A stretch of 64,000 nucleotides of DNA from Pseudogymnoascus destructans. Taxonomy: Eukaryota > Ascomycota > Leotiomycetes > Thelebolales > Thelebolaceae. Shown piece after piece: positions 52,681 through 63,141 of the stretch. Each line of letters opens with the position of its first letter. Position 1 is the first letter of the stretch. The notes beneath the pieces are model-generated. The model saw only the letters and a list, made by a program, of their open reading frames with translations, was not told the DNA's origin and ran no database searches. The DNA is taken from assembly GCF_001641265.1 (NCBI RefSeq), contig NW_020167532.1:806001-870000 (forward strand), read 5' to 3'. The position numbers were made by a program, and so were the translations under genes.

Positions 52681-53200
52681 ATTCCATGTTTTTTACTTTG
52701 CTAGGGTAAGAAGGTCAAGGTTGACATTAGGTTAGGTCACATGTGTAGAGATGAGGATCTATAGTTGCCATGTAAGAACAAGGAATGCAGGACGCATCTA
52801 GCACCCCGAAATTAACATAAGACAGGAGGTAAAGAAAACAAATTAAAATCATAAGCTAGAGGAAGAGTATAGAAGGTATATTAAAGGTAGGTTTAAGGAG
52901 AGTTAAAGTTAGAGTAGAACCTAAGGACTAGAAAGATGGACTAATTTTTAATTCATTTGCCTGAATTCCACATTATTATGTGTAAAAAGTGCTAATATGC
53001 CTTATTACCTAGTTAGATCGATGCCCATTTTGCACCCTAGATACCCTATAGAGAGAAGAAGGCGACTAAGAAACCCTATAGGTTAAGTAGAGCAACACGT
53101 AAGAGAATTCAACAGGATGTAGCCTAGATTAAGGGGTTGATCTCTAACCTAAGAGCATTACAGCAGAGCAAGTTCCCATTCCTACATTAGGTTCACCTAA
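52681..53200 (+). pseudogene. RIP-like relic resembling a fungal zinc-finger protein (DUF3505-like)
   Basis: Plus-strand relic frames include HMCRDEDL, LPCKNKECRTHLAPRN and, after 52950, LPEFHIIMCKKC-stop-YALLPS, IDAHFAP and ATRKRIQQDVA. The C-x2-C plus H pattern resembles the N-terminal zinc-finger region found in many mobile fungal helicase genes (called DUF3505 in some annotations). TAG/TAA codons break it repeatedly. The assignment is tentative. Confidence 0.35.
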
Positions 53201-53273
53201 GACTAACGTGATGTGATGTACATTCAAGATAGGCAAGGAAGAATGCCGATATATATGTTGTTCGTTATAGCAG

Positions 53274-53649
53274 TGTTACGGCTATGGTAACGTGACATCA
53301 GTTATAGGGCTAGCAGAGCTAGGCTTAGTAATGTGACCTAAGAAGTCACGAGGCTAGCGGGGCTAGGCTGTAGCATGACTAGGCTAGTGGATAGTTGTAG
53401 AAACTAGTGGATATTAGATAGTTGAGCTATCTATCAACTATCTAGATTATCCATAAGGTATGATGCCACTATATAAGTAGATAGTATTCCCTTAGATAGG
53501 AGCTTTATGCTCAACTTAATATAGTATTCTTTACAATACTATAACGTGTTACTTAGAAAGCCTTTGTGTTTAATTCCCTGCCTCCTCTATCAACTCAACC
53601 TTATGTAAGAAACCTCTGTGTCTTCTATCGAATAGAAGTTAGCGTTACA
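53274..53649 (-). mobile_element. Decayed family-B solo LTR
   Basis: 376 bp, from TGTTACGG to GCGTTACA, with target duplication AGCAG (53269-53273 and 53650-53654). The inverse strand reads TGTAACGCTAACTTCTATTCGATAGAAG and so aligns with the family-B LTR at 15887, but with many C-to-T/G-to-A changes and only one trace of the 86-bp unit. It is an older, mutated copy of the same family. Confidence 0.85.
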
Positions 53650-53654
53650 AGCAG

Positions 53655-53839
53655 ATGCAAGAGCATGCAGGGTTAGGAGAAACCCCATTTAGCTATAATG
53701 TGCACGGCATTTAAACGGTTGATCCAAGACGCATAGCACCATGCTATACAAGATGTAGTTAGGATACATACGTTGTTTGAGGCTAACAAGAAGGAGGTGG
53801 AGAAAGAGACAAACATGCCGTTTGATAGTTAGATGGACA
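53655..53839 (+). pseudogene. Unidentified coiled-coil relic
   Basis: A plus-strand frame (FKRLIQDA-stop-HHAIQDVVRIHTLFEANKKEVEKE) has single TAG stops and a charged helix. It resembles debris of a gag-like or ORF1-like protein. The family is not recognised. Confidence 0.25.
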
Positions 53840-54121
53840 TCACAACTGTCGAGCGGTATCTTCTACACCAGCCAGCCGGGGTGCGAATCCTCTTGTATCA
53901 AGATCAAGGATATATCGAATAATCACGTCCTCTCGTACTTCAGTCAACTTGTGGCAATTGGCCTTAAGTTCGCGACGAGATGTTCGGCCAGTCATTCTAT
54001 AAGAAAGCGTAGTATAAGGGACATTGTAGAGTTTTGCAGCAGAGCGACGACCAAGTTTCTTAGATGATCGGATAGCCTCGATAGCTAAGATGATTCGTGC
54101 TTCTTGGGATTGGATTTCCAT
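53840..54121 (-). pseudogene. Fot1/pogo transposase N-terminal fragment
   Basis: 93 residues: IILAIEAIRSSKKLGRRSAAKLYNVPYTTLSYRM, a psq-type HTH, then YILDLDTRGFAPRLAGVEDTARQL. It corresponds to the first 90 residues of pogo transposases and then stops; the catalytic domain is missing. It is a different subfamily from the intact enzyme at 25089. Confidence 0.8.
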
Positions 54122-54350
54122 TGGTGGTTGTTAAGAAAACTCGCGTTAAATTTGGTAGGTAGTAAACTCGGGAAAAGTGATCCGCTCGGTGATAAACCAC
54201 GTTATAGATATTACATCTCCTCCGCTTCGATTCGGACGACTGTCCACGTCATGGAACGCGGGATTCACTGCTGGCTTCACCTCCACGAGGCAGCGTCCAT
54301 CCCTACCTCACGATCTCACTCCTCACTCTCCTCTCCTCGCTCTTTTCTCC

Positions 54351-55042
54351 TCAGTTAACAGCACCATTAATCGGCGCCCTAACACTCTCCCCCTCCTTCA
54401 ACGCACACTCCTCCCCTCCCTTCCCCCCCGCACACCCCAGCGTAATATTGACCGTAGCAAACAACCCAACCACTTCCCAGGGCGGCGGGTAGTTCACCGG
54501 GTCACTATACGCATGAGCCAGTTGCAGCGAGAACTCGCCTAGACTGGTGTAGCTGTCGAAGAACCACCTGTAGCTCTCCTTCACGCCGGCATTCGCTTTG
54601 CAGGGGATGTAGGACCCGGGACGTGTGGTGGATGTGTTGGAGGTTTCGTGCCAGGTTTTGGTGCAGGTGGTGGCGGTGTTGAAGTTGGCGTCTGCGAGGT
54701 GGACTGCTGGAGTATTAGCTAGGAGTTCAAAATTCGCGATGATATATATATAGACAGGAGGCGGGATGTATGAGGAGGGGGCGGGAGTGTGCAATCGGTG
54801 ATCAGAGAGGTCAATTGGGGAATTGATGGGGACGAAGACGCACAAGAGATCTGACGATTATCATCCATCGCATTCGAAGTCGCGAGCGTATTGGTACGGA
54901 TCTCAGTCAAGATCATATCCTTAAACCCGCCGCTATTCTGGACCGCCACGGCATTAACGCGAGGCGCCCATGTCACCGGCACCGCGGCTGCGAAGGGCGC
55001 GAGCGCGGCGGCGGCGAGGAGGGTGGTGGTGGGGAAGTGCAT
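54351..55042 (-). CDS. Small secreted protein (effector-like candidate)
   Basis: Exons on the minus strand: 55042-54844 and 54718-54351 (intron 125 bp, GT-AG; an alternative acceptor 12 bp further would drop four residues), giving 188 residues. The N-terminus MHFPTTTLLAAAALAPFAAA is a clear signal peptide with no other membrane segment. The mature part has four cysteines in the second exon (TTC, IPC, LGC, EEC) and aromatic-rich segments (YRWFFDSYTSLGEFSLQL), then ends APINGAVN. This looks like the broad class of ascomycete secreted beta-rich proteins, but no family is certain. It sits between transposon debris on both sides, a setting common for effector genes. Confidence 0.7.
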
Positions 55043-56206
55043 TGTATTGTTGTAGTTGGCGTAGTGTGTGGCGTCGACTTCAATAGATGGGATGGATTAT
55101 ACAATTGAACCAGCACGTCCAGACACGGAATGTATGTATAGAAGCAAGTAGGAAGTCCAAATAAAAGAGACAAGACAAGTTTACTTATACCAACCACACC
55201 GTTAATCTTCGCGGTTGCACATCTCCATTCTCCCTTGCTCAGGGCACCAGTTACAGCGGAACCTGACGGCATCGGCGATCGTTGCGTTGTCTATCTTTGC
55301 GCTTTGGAGACAGTGTCTGTAAGGGGTGTGGGCGAGCCAAGACTATACGTATAGGGGGGTAGGTTGTACCGTCTTGGACTAGAATGATTAAGGGCTTGGA
55401 AAGGGATTATATCGTTTCGTGACGAGGGTTTGGGGAACGGATGCGAACACGAGATGTGTGGTACGGTGCCTGGATAGTTGGATCGATCGTACAGAGACGG
55501 CATGGAAGCGTGGGACAGCGGCTGGGAGATGGCTGTGGTGCGTCCTTGTGGAGATAGAGAGGCGGGAGATGGGGATGTGCATGGCTGTACATACAGTTGA
55601 GTACGGCGTACGGCGGATGAGATGATGGGAGATGTTCAGGGGTTATGCATTTATGCCATATAAATGCAAAGTTTGGGTTTCCGATAGCTTAGAAGGGGTC
55701 CGTACTATAGCTTAGGATGTTCATGTTATGATAGCTTAGAAGGGGTCCGTACTACTGTATAGCTTAGGATGTTCACGTCACAATCAATAATGTACAGTAA
55801 CAATGGAGGATTGTTCACCCATTTAATGGAGACTTATGCAGTCAGCGACGGCGCACGGTTTGCCTTGTTCGGTGCTTACTCTCTTTCTGGCAGCCTTCTA
55901 CGCCACTAGGCCAATTTAGAAGCTGCTTTGCTCCGTTTTGTAGCAGCAAGGGACCCCTGTATAACGTAGTACAGTACGGCGCCAAAAGGATTCGTACGGG
56001 TCCGAGCGTCTTCCCATCCATACAAATAAGAGTAAAAGATTTATGGGCAAAAGATCTAATACCCTGTTTGACCCCCGTAAAGATCTATATGCCCTGTTTC
56101 CGCAGAAAAGATCTATCTATCCAACACGTGACCCCCGAAACCCTCCGAAACCCCCCCCGAGAGCCACCTCGCTGTCACTACCTCGTTGTCGCCCCCCCCC
56201 CCCAAC
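55043..56206. other. Gene-free stretch with a direct repeat
   Basis: No gene was recognised. A two-copy repeat (unit about 47-50 bp, GATAGCTTAGAAGGGGTCC...) lies at 55683-55780. The block GAAGCTGCTTTGCTCCGTTTT...AGCAGCAAGGGACCC at about 55.92 kb recurs at about 57.04 kb, bracketing the MULE-like fragments. Confidence 0.55.
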
Positions 56207-56350
56207 CTATATCCTCTTCTTGTCCCGCCGAAAAAGCCGGAAGCAGAACTTGTGCTTGACGGCCCAATCATCCAGAGCGTGGATGAGGGTGTCGATGTCG
56301 GCAAACTCAGTGCCATCAATGGGCACTGAGAGCTCCACAAGGGAGGCCAT
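56207..56350 (-). pseudogene. MULE-like transposase N-terminal fragment, copy 1
   Basis: 47 codons: LSVPIDGTEFADIDTLIHAL followed by DDWAVKHKFCFRLFRRDKK and a stop. The pattern resembles the FAR1/MULE N-terminal DNA-binding region (helix with hAlDDWAv-x-kF-x-FR-x4-D). Only this piece remains. The family assignment is from pattern memory and is moderate. Confidence 0.45.
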
Positions 56351-56529
56351 TGGGGGGCCCTTGTCGGGAGGGGCTTTTTGGGGGGACGCAGCGAGCTGGG
56401 GGCCACAATGCGGACGGAAATGGTGGGGGTTGGCGACAGCGAGGTGGCGCCAGCGATGTGGAGGCGGTGAGCCGGCTTGGCGGAGGAAATCTATTAATAG
56501 TTAGCGCGTGGTAGATGGATCTTTTCGGG

Positions 56530-56640
56530 GGTCAAACAGGGTATTTAGATCTTTTGCCCAAGATTTATATACCCTACATCTACCCAAACAAGATTTATAT
56601 ACCCTACATCTACCCAAACAAGATTTATCTACCCCACCGC
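56530..56640. repeat. About 30-bp tandem units (AAGATTTATATACCCTACATC)
   Basis: Three to four units related to AGATCTATATGCCCTGTTTG at 56.04-56.12 kb, so the same motif brackets copy 1 of the MULE-like fragment. Confidence 0.65.
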
Positions 56641-56904
56641 CTTCCGTAACCCCTGCAATTCCCGTGCCTCGCTCTGTGACCTTGCTGCCGTGACGTTGCT
56701 GTTGTGTGTGACGTTGCTGCTGTGACGTTGCTGTCGTGACCTTGCTACCGTGACCTCGCTAGGGGCAGCTTTCCTCCGCACAAATCCAGGAAGCTCGGCG
56801 TCTCGACACTCAGTTCGGAAGACGAACTTCTCCTTTACGGCCCAGTCGTCAAGGGCATGGGCGACGTCGTCCATTTCGTAGAACTCGGTGCCATGGTCAG
56901 GCAC
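56629..56904 (-). pseudogene. MULE-like transposase N-terminal fragment, copy 2
   Basis: Starts MPDHGTEFYEMDDVAHALDD, then WAVKEKFVFRTECRD, clearly paralogous to copy 1 on the same strand about 550 bp away. It is followed by a degenerate tail containing TGACGTTGCTG-type short repeats near 56.68-56.75 kb. Confidence 0.45.
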
Positions 56905-57256
56905 CGAGAGAAGAGGTGCGAAGCTATGGCCACAATGAGGGCGGAAGCTGGCGAATTAGCGGTATCTTCGTCATCGTCAAGATTGCGGTTGGAGCGGCCG
57001 AATTGGTGGTGGTGTGGTGATGATGGTAGTAGGCCAAATTTGAAGCTGCTTTGCTCCGTTTTCTAGCAGCAAGGGACCCAGTATATATGTCGTTAGTATA
57101 ATAGCTTGGCATTCAATCTAACTAAATATAGTAATATAAAAATTGATTCTTATCATACGATTTGAAGCCTAGAACTGGTGATTTGGTGATTTGGTGATTT
57201 GGTGATTTGACTATTGTATAACGTAAGTCGTGGCGTAACGCGGGGGATGGCGTAAC

Positions 57257-59928
57257 CAGTGTTCGGCAGATACTACCCAGGTAGTATCTGGGTCCTCGCC
57301 AGGTAAGGTAAGTATCTGAGCGACTTTGCTCAGGTAAGGTAGGTATTTACAGATACTTTAGCAGGTAGTTGAGCCTCAATTCCGTATACAAAAATGACGC
57401 TTTTGATATTTGAAATAGATAATGATATGTAACTAGAATATGTAACTAGAAAAGTGAAACTCGTGACAAATATAATAATAAAATAGACAGCCCCTATTCC
57501 TATTCTTCTGCCTCATCATCTGCATCATCACCGTCGCTGTCGGCATCTGGTAAATAACCCCAATTCCGTAAGCAAAGCAGATATCTAATTGTCGATGGCG
57601 ACAATCTATTCCTTTTCTTAGTAATGATATCGCTACCATTGCTAAATACCCGTTCTGATGGTGCTGATGTCGCAGGAATTGCAAGATGGTCTCGAGCAAC
57701 TTGAGCAATTATTGGATATTGATATTGCTTTGCAGACCAATATTTGAGAATATCAGTATGCTCACCAGGCCGTGGTTCAAGCATCCATCGTTTCCATTCT
57801 GGTTCTTCAAATGATATACCCTCTGATGCAAATAAATCTTCATCAGAATCTGGTTCTTGCACTCTAGTATTTGCATTTCCTAATGCATCTGCAAGAGCTG
57901 TTTCACGTTCAATACGCTCTGTATCAAGATGATATTGCCGTGTCTTATATGTTCTACAAACATCTTCAAACTGTGCTCTTGCCCGTGTGATTCGTACATG
58001 ATCTGTACTATCTGGATATATCTTTTTAAACACTGTATGGTTCATCCGTGGATCGCAAATTGTAGCTACAGCTGAGTGCTTACATTGCTGATTTGTTGCA
58101 AGAGTATAATACGCGTGAAGCCTTTGATAAGCTACTGTGCATGCAATACCAATTGCTGAGTGCTCACCAACTTCTTGTTGCATCTTCTTAACTTTATTTA
58201 TCATTTTAAGATAAAGTGGAATAGCAAAGTTAAGTGACGGATATGTATCACTTTGTAGCCGTCTTGATGGTTTGAGAAATATTAAGAACAGTCGTTCAAG
58301 ATCTTTAATAACAGCCCAATCTCCTGTAGTTAATGCAATATCTTTCATACTAATATCAAGCTGTTGTGTTATGCATACTGCTGTGATTGGTATTTGGAGT
58401 TTTAATGCTGTATCAAGCATACGATGTGTTGAATTCCATCGTACTGGCATACCAAGTGATAGTTGCTGTGGTTTTAAACCTATAGCTTTGACTTGTCGTT
58501 GTAAAGCATCCTTCCATGCTCGTCGATTACGAAAGACATAGATATGTCTTCGTAGCTTTGCAAGAGCATTCATGACTTCCACATGACTATCTCTACTAAA
58601 TGGAATCCGAGCTGCACCTTGCTCACACCGGTATGTCTCTGTCTCTACATCTGGTTCTGCTTTTAAACTCGTAAGAGCGGCTTGAACTGCGAGATTTATG
58701 ATATGTGCAATACACCGGACATCGCCTTCTTTGACAGTAAATGTCCAAGGTTGTTGAGTTGATGTTTGGGCGTTGCTAGCCAATTTCTCATATTCTGAGA
58801 GCATCACAGTATTTGATGATGCGTTGTCTCGGGTGCATGTAAAGATAGCGCCTGTAATAGCTATACTATCTGTTACAGCTGCTAATTGCTGAGCTAAGTA
58901 TTCACCGCTATGAATAGGCTCTTGAAGATGTATCACATCAAGCAATTTTGATTTCTGCTGCCATTTATCATTAATCCAATGAGCGGTAACAGCAGCATAC
59001 TCTGTATAGTTCCGTGCAGACCATGCATCTGTCGTTATGGATATCCGGCCTCCATGTATAATATGAGAATGGAGTTCAAGCTGTAGTATGCCTCGGTGAT
59101 ATGAGAATTGGCGTTGTAGTTCTCGGTGCAATGTTCTTGACGAAAGTGATAACACAGATGGACTTAAGAACCGTACTAATTGACGATATGAATAGCTTTC
59201 GATAATGCGTAAAGACAGGTTATTAGATACTATAAACGATAGCACTAACTCTCTATATTTGGCTGGATTGTTTGTTGGTCTTGATTCATGGGTCGCTGGT
59301 CTCCGAGGCTCAAAAAATGATGATGTGCTGCTAGATTGACTTGAAGGCGCTGTATTCTTGTGTTTAAGAGCATCATAGATTCCTTTATGCTTAAGACTAT
59401 AGTGTTTCCAAAGATTGCCAGTTGAAGCAGCAGCTTGAGCATGGGTTTGAGCTGCGGGCGAGTATCCGCAATTAGGCTGCATACAGCATACTTTGATAGT
59501 TGGCGGGTTGCTCTCAAGTAGTATTCTTGAATATAGTTCCTTCGTGAACAGCAGCGACTGCGTTGGCGGTAGCATTTGGCTAGGCGGGTGTAGACGGACA
59601 GGAATTGGATTTGATTGCTGAAAAGGGGTAAAAAGCCCTGGTAGGGCTGGCTCATCGTGAGGATTATAGCCATCAAGGTCCGTCGGCACGTCTGACAACG
59701 GAGAGTCACTCATTTTCACGGCAATTATCACCATATCAAGCATGAAGACGAGTATTTCAACGTTAGCATTTGTGCGGCTTGGCTACACTTGGCAATACTT
59801 GGCATGTATCTGGGTAAGTATCTGAAAATACCGGGATACTCAGGTATTTTGAGAATGAGCCCAGGTAGGTAATTACCCAGGTAATTACCTGAACACCACA
59901 GGTAATCAGGTATCTGTGCCGCACACTG
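57257..59928 (-). mobile_element. hAT DNA transposon, apparently intact
   Basis: 2672 bp with 8-bp target duplication GGCGTAAC (57249-57256 and 59929-59936). Short imperfect inverted ends: CAGTGTTCGGCAGATAC on the left against CAGTGTGCGGCACAGATAC from the right. Subterminal regions on both sides are packed with CAGGTAAGGTA/GGTAATTACC/AGTATCTG motifs, typical binding sites of hAT transposases. It holds one uninterrupted transposase ORF. Confidence 0.94.
57500..59713 (-). CDS. hAT transposase (BED zinc finger, DDE, dimerisation domain)
   Basis: 737 residues from MSDSPLSDVP (an upstream in-frame ATG at 59743 adds ten residues). A BED-type finger lies near residues 75-110 (VCCMQPNCGYSP ... GNLWKHYSLKH). 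The catalytic region includes ITTDAWSARNYTEYAAVTAHW (first Asp), FTCTRDNASSN (second Asp), CIAHIINLAV and MPVRWNSTHRML. The C-terminal hAT dimerisation segment reads YQYPIIAQVARDHLAIPATSAPSERVFS, then KRNRLSPSTIRYLLCLRNW, and an acidic tail. It moves the element by cut and paste. No stop or shift is present. Confidence 0.95.
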   Translation of the reverse strand: MSDSPLSDVPTDLDGYNPHDEPALPGLFTPFQQSNPIPVRLHPPSQMLPPTQSLLFTKELYSRILLESNPPTIKVCCMQPNCGYSPAAQTHAQAAASTGNLWKHYSLKHKGIYDALKHKNTAPSSQSSSTSSFFEPRRPATHESRPTNNPAKYRELVLSFIVSNNLSLRIIESYSYRQLVRFLSPSVLSLSSRTLHRELQRQFSYHRGILQLELHSHIIHGGRISITTDAWSARNYTEYAAVTAHWINDKWQQKSKLLDVIHLQEPIHSGEYLAQQLAAVTDSIAITGAIFTCTRDNASSNTVMLSEYEKLASNAQTSTQQPWTFTVKEGDVRCIAHIINLAVQAALTSLKAEPDVETETYRCEQGAARIPFSRDSHVEVMNALAKLRRHIYVFRNRRAWKDALQRQVKAIGLKPQQLSLGMPVRWNSTHRMLDTALKLQIPITAVCITQQLDISMKDIALTTGDWAVIKDLERLFLIFLKPSRRLQSDTYPSLNFAIPLYLKMINKVKKMQQEVGEHSAIGIACTVAYQRLHAYYTLATNQQCKHSAVATICDPRMNHTVFKKIYPDSTDHVRITRARAQFEDVCRTYKTRQYHLDTERIERETALADALGNANTRVQEPDSDEDLFASEGISFEEPEWKRWMLEPRPGEHTDILKYWSAKQYQYPIIAQVARDHLAIPATSAPSERVFSNGSDIITKKRNRLSPSTIRYLLCLRNWGYLPDADSDGDDADDEAEE

Positions 59929-59936
59929 GGCGTAAC

Positions 59937-60099
59937 GCGGTGAATTTACTTGCGCCGACTTTTGAAACTGAAAATAATTTAACAATGGTTCGCTGTAAAA
60001 GCCTAGGGGTTGCTAAGCGTGGAACTTTAATAGCCTAGGCAGTATTAGACGTCTAATGTAAGAAGTACAAGAGCAGGGTTAGCACAAATAATCATAATA
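59937..60099. other. Spacer between hAT and Tigger-like elements
   Basis: No gene. It contains the perfect palindrome ATTAGACGTCTAAT at about 60.05 kb. The region upstream of the hAT left end shares the GGCGTAACGCGG wording. Confidence 0.4.
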
Positions 60100-61876
60100 C
60101 AGTAGAGTCCCGTTAGTACGATGGAATCTAGCCATCAATTTAATATCGCCTTAATGTATTGAGCGATATGATGCAGATTTGGAGGCATTGGATGTTAATG
60201 GCAGAGTTCAAAGCAATCTAGATAGTTGGATTATATAAGCATTCAGTTGTGCAATATATAGCTCTTAATTGTGCTGTTGAGATATCATCTCGACTTTCTG
60301 TAAACTCAATTAGAATTTGAACAGCCTGTCGAGTAGCCTGTATTGAAGGTACAGGCCGCTCTAAGGCTTCTTCTTCTTCTTCATTTTGAGCATCATCACA
60401 TTGACTTAAATGACTTGATATAATATCTTGTAATACCTCCTCCTCTGTTAGTGTCTCACCATCATTATTCTGGGCTTGTGTTTCCTCATCTGGATTTAAG
60501 AAATTGTGTAATGCCATCGCATCTTGTATATTTCCAGCTCTTGTAACATTATCATATAATTCAGATAGATTTGGAGGATTAATTGGTGTTGAAAGAGCAA
60601 GTGGTGTAGTTAAAAGTGTGCTTTGTAAGTTCAGCTTCGCAAAGTCCATCGAATAGCAAGATGAAGGTTCATTGATTGAACTGGATCAATGTTGGAATCA
60701 AAACATTGTAACATAAATGAGAGCCATTGTCGACGATAATGAGCTTTGAATGACTGTATGATTCCTTGATCAAGAGGTTGAAATCGACTTGTTGAATTAG
60801 GAGGAAGCCAGCAGATTCGAATATTTGGAGGCGGAGGATTGAGTTCAAGACCACAATAATGCAGAGAAGTTGTCCATAGAGAGAAGGACAGTTCGAGATG
60901 TTCCAATATGTCGATAGAAGGCTTGTAACCACTCCTTCATTAAAGTTGTGTTCATCCAAGCTTTCTTGTTCCAACGCCACTCTCCACCCATTGTTGAGAC
61001 ATTGATATTCCGAAGTGCACGAGGTTGCTTTGCTTTGCCAATTATCCAAACAGGAAAGCGATCAGTACCAGTTGCATTAACACAGAAAACAAGAGTTATT
61101 CAATCTTTATTCTTCTTGATTCCTGGCTGTGATTGAGTTGGAAGACCTTTAGATGGAACCATTCACCAAAACAATGCTGTTTCATCCATATTGTATATAT
61201 CCTCCTCTTGATATTCTCCAGCGAGAGTTTGTAAAGCCTTCATATCCTCTTCTGTAGACTTGCTAACAGATCCTGCCTCGCCGTGATTTGTATGCTGTCG
61301 GATGTTGTGTCGCTTCTTGAATCGAGACAGCCAACCAACTGAGAAATCAGGTATAGGCAGCGTTGAATACTGTAGAAGTTGCTGCCAAATCTGCCTTGCC
61401 CTTTCCTTCAAAGCCTCTCCACTTGTGTTTCCACCTCAGCCTTCAATCTGCTTTTGCCCAGCGAAAAGGATCTCCTCAAGGTCAGGCCATGTTCCAGTGC
61501 GGGGTCGAGCAGCTGTTGAGATAGCTGAGGAGTCGTCGACACTGTCAAAATGCTTGCTGAGTGACTCTGAGACTGTTGATTGACTGAGGGAATGGTTGTA
61601 TTTGTCCTTAAACCACCGCTGACAGGCCTTTTGTGAGGGTCGAGGGTATTGTCGAGAATGCACTCTCTGAGTGCACGACGCTGCTCAATAGTGATGGGTT
61701 TATTTTGAGGCATAGCCAAATGGTCCACTAGAATATCGGATAAGGCGATATTTAGGTGGTAACAGAGCAATATCATGGATATTGGTTGTTGTACGTGTTT
61801 TGAATCTGGACGAGAAAAAATATCGCACTATCGCGAACATCGCCTTACTGAGCATCAGCTTAGCGGGACTCTACTG
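60100..61876 (-). mobile_element. Tigger/pogo-like DNA transposon, decayed
   Basis: 1777 bp flanked by TA (60098-60099 and 61877-61878). Inverted ends share CAGTAGAGTCCCG, then diverge (TTAGTACG against CTAAGCTG). It encodes a broken transposase on the minus strand. Confidence 0.88.
60218..61713 (-). pseudogene. Tigger/CENP-B-like transposase, frameshifted
   Basis: Starts MPQNKPITIEQRRALRE at 61713. It shifts to PRPSQKACQRWFKDKYNHSL, then FSVGWLSRFKKRHNIRQH (CENP-B HTH), DIYNMDETALFW (first Asp), a degraded middle, NIRICWLPPNSTSRFQPLDQG (third Asp, pogo type), and a C-terminal Gln/Glu-rich region to 60218. At least four frame changes or stops occur (near 61660, 61410, 61160 and 60630). The expected second Asp motif is no longer clear. 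It is inactive. Confidence 0.82.
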
Positions 61877-61954
61877 TAATCATGACTATTACATAAGTTA
61901 AGCATGATTATCAAATAATGTTAGAATCACATGGCCTAAGTAATTACCTAGTAT

Positions 61955-62280
61955 AGTAGAAAAGGAAACCAAATATATATTAATCTATCTAAATACTACT
62001 TAAAGTATTAATTTAGCTATAAATTCCTCTTCTAGATCCTCTTCTTCTTCCTTTATAAAATCCCAACTCTTTAAACAAGCTATTACTCTAAAACGTCTTT
62101 AAAAGCCTATTTCTAATCTTTGAAATAATAAGACTACCTATACTAAAGAGCTCTCTATAGGAGCACTAGTATTAGGGATTTGTAAATAGCGCCTAGCTAT
62201 AGTAGCTAGAATTGGAAATCGAGATTGATTTATTTTCTAGTAGTCTAAAGGATTAATCTATATAATATTAGTAAGTTAAT
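61955..62280 (-). pseudogene. hAT dimerisation-domain relic, AT-rich
   Basis: The minus strand reads KINQSRFPILATIARRYLQI, PNTSAPIESS, then ISKIRNRL and LFKELGFYKGRRRG, broken by TAG/TAA. It is homologous to the relic at 24.5-24.9 kb, so the same decayed hAT family is present twice in opposite orientation. Confidence 0.65.
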
Positions 62281-63123
62281 TATTAAAGAGTGTTAATTCA
62301 CAGGATGGTGATTTACCTGTACATGAACAACTCGGCCCTTATGAGGGAGAATCCCTTTACTTAAATACATCCAGCGATATGTCTGCACCCGTAAACCACC
62401 AGAATTTTCCAGTACACCCTGTGGATATGTGTAATAATGTACGGTTACGCTCGCGCTACATCCCACTGAGCCAAAAAGACTACAGTATTCCGGCTCGCCT
62501 GGAATATGTGTAACACGCTTTATATACCACATGTACTGTAACTGCGGCACCCGTTACAATATGCCACAAGAAATGGGATGGACTGGCAACGACCAAGATA
62601 CCAGAACAGTTACCCCAAAGGATCTACTATTGCGAGCACCTGTGTAGGACTCAGTGCAAACAATAATTATAACACCTTTGAACCACTAATAGAACTGCAA
62701 AAAGAAGATGGTGATGTTTGTATTGATTACTTACACGAACTGGCAGGAAATTGGGGACTGATGTAATAAAATCTTTAGGCACTATGCTACAGTATGATCA
62801 AGACACTTGGCATTTGAAACCTTCTCTCAATTCCTATGGATAAATTAAAGGTGCTCATCTGAAGCCAGTCTGCGGTCCGTATATAACATAACTATGGGTG
62901 TTACAGTAAGAGAAAAACAAAACTTTGCAAACCTCATATTTTGACTTTGACCATCATAGAATGCTGTGGTTCTAAACCACGACCCTGCCACACCTAACCT
63001 AGGCGGCTCAAGAGTAGCATTCATTATGCTCGAAGATTGATCTTGTGAACGGACTGTATGTGGTTTTTAAAATGCTGCAAATGCTCAAGAACAAGCCCTT
63101 GAGACTTGCATGTTGGGTGACAA
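62281..63123. other. Unrecognised stretch, possibly a decayed gene
   Basis: Plus-strand frames with coding-like wording but stops: QDGDLPVHEQLGPYEGESLY (about 62.31 kb), FPVHPVDMCNNVRLRS, and YQNSYPKGSTIASTCVGLSA with NNNYNTFEPLIELQKEDGDV (62.60-62.72 kb). This wording vaguely recalls a family of large fungal membrane-associated hypothetical proteins, but I cannot confirm it. Confidence 0.25.
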
Positions 63124-63141
63124 TGTCATACTGACCTGACA

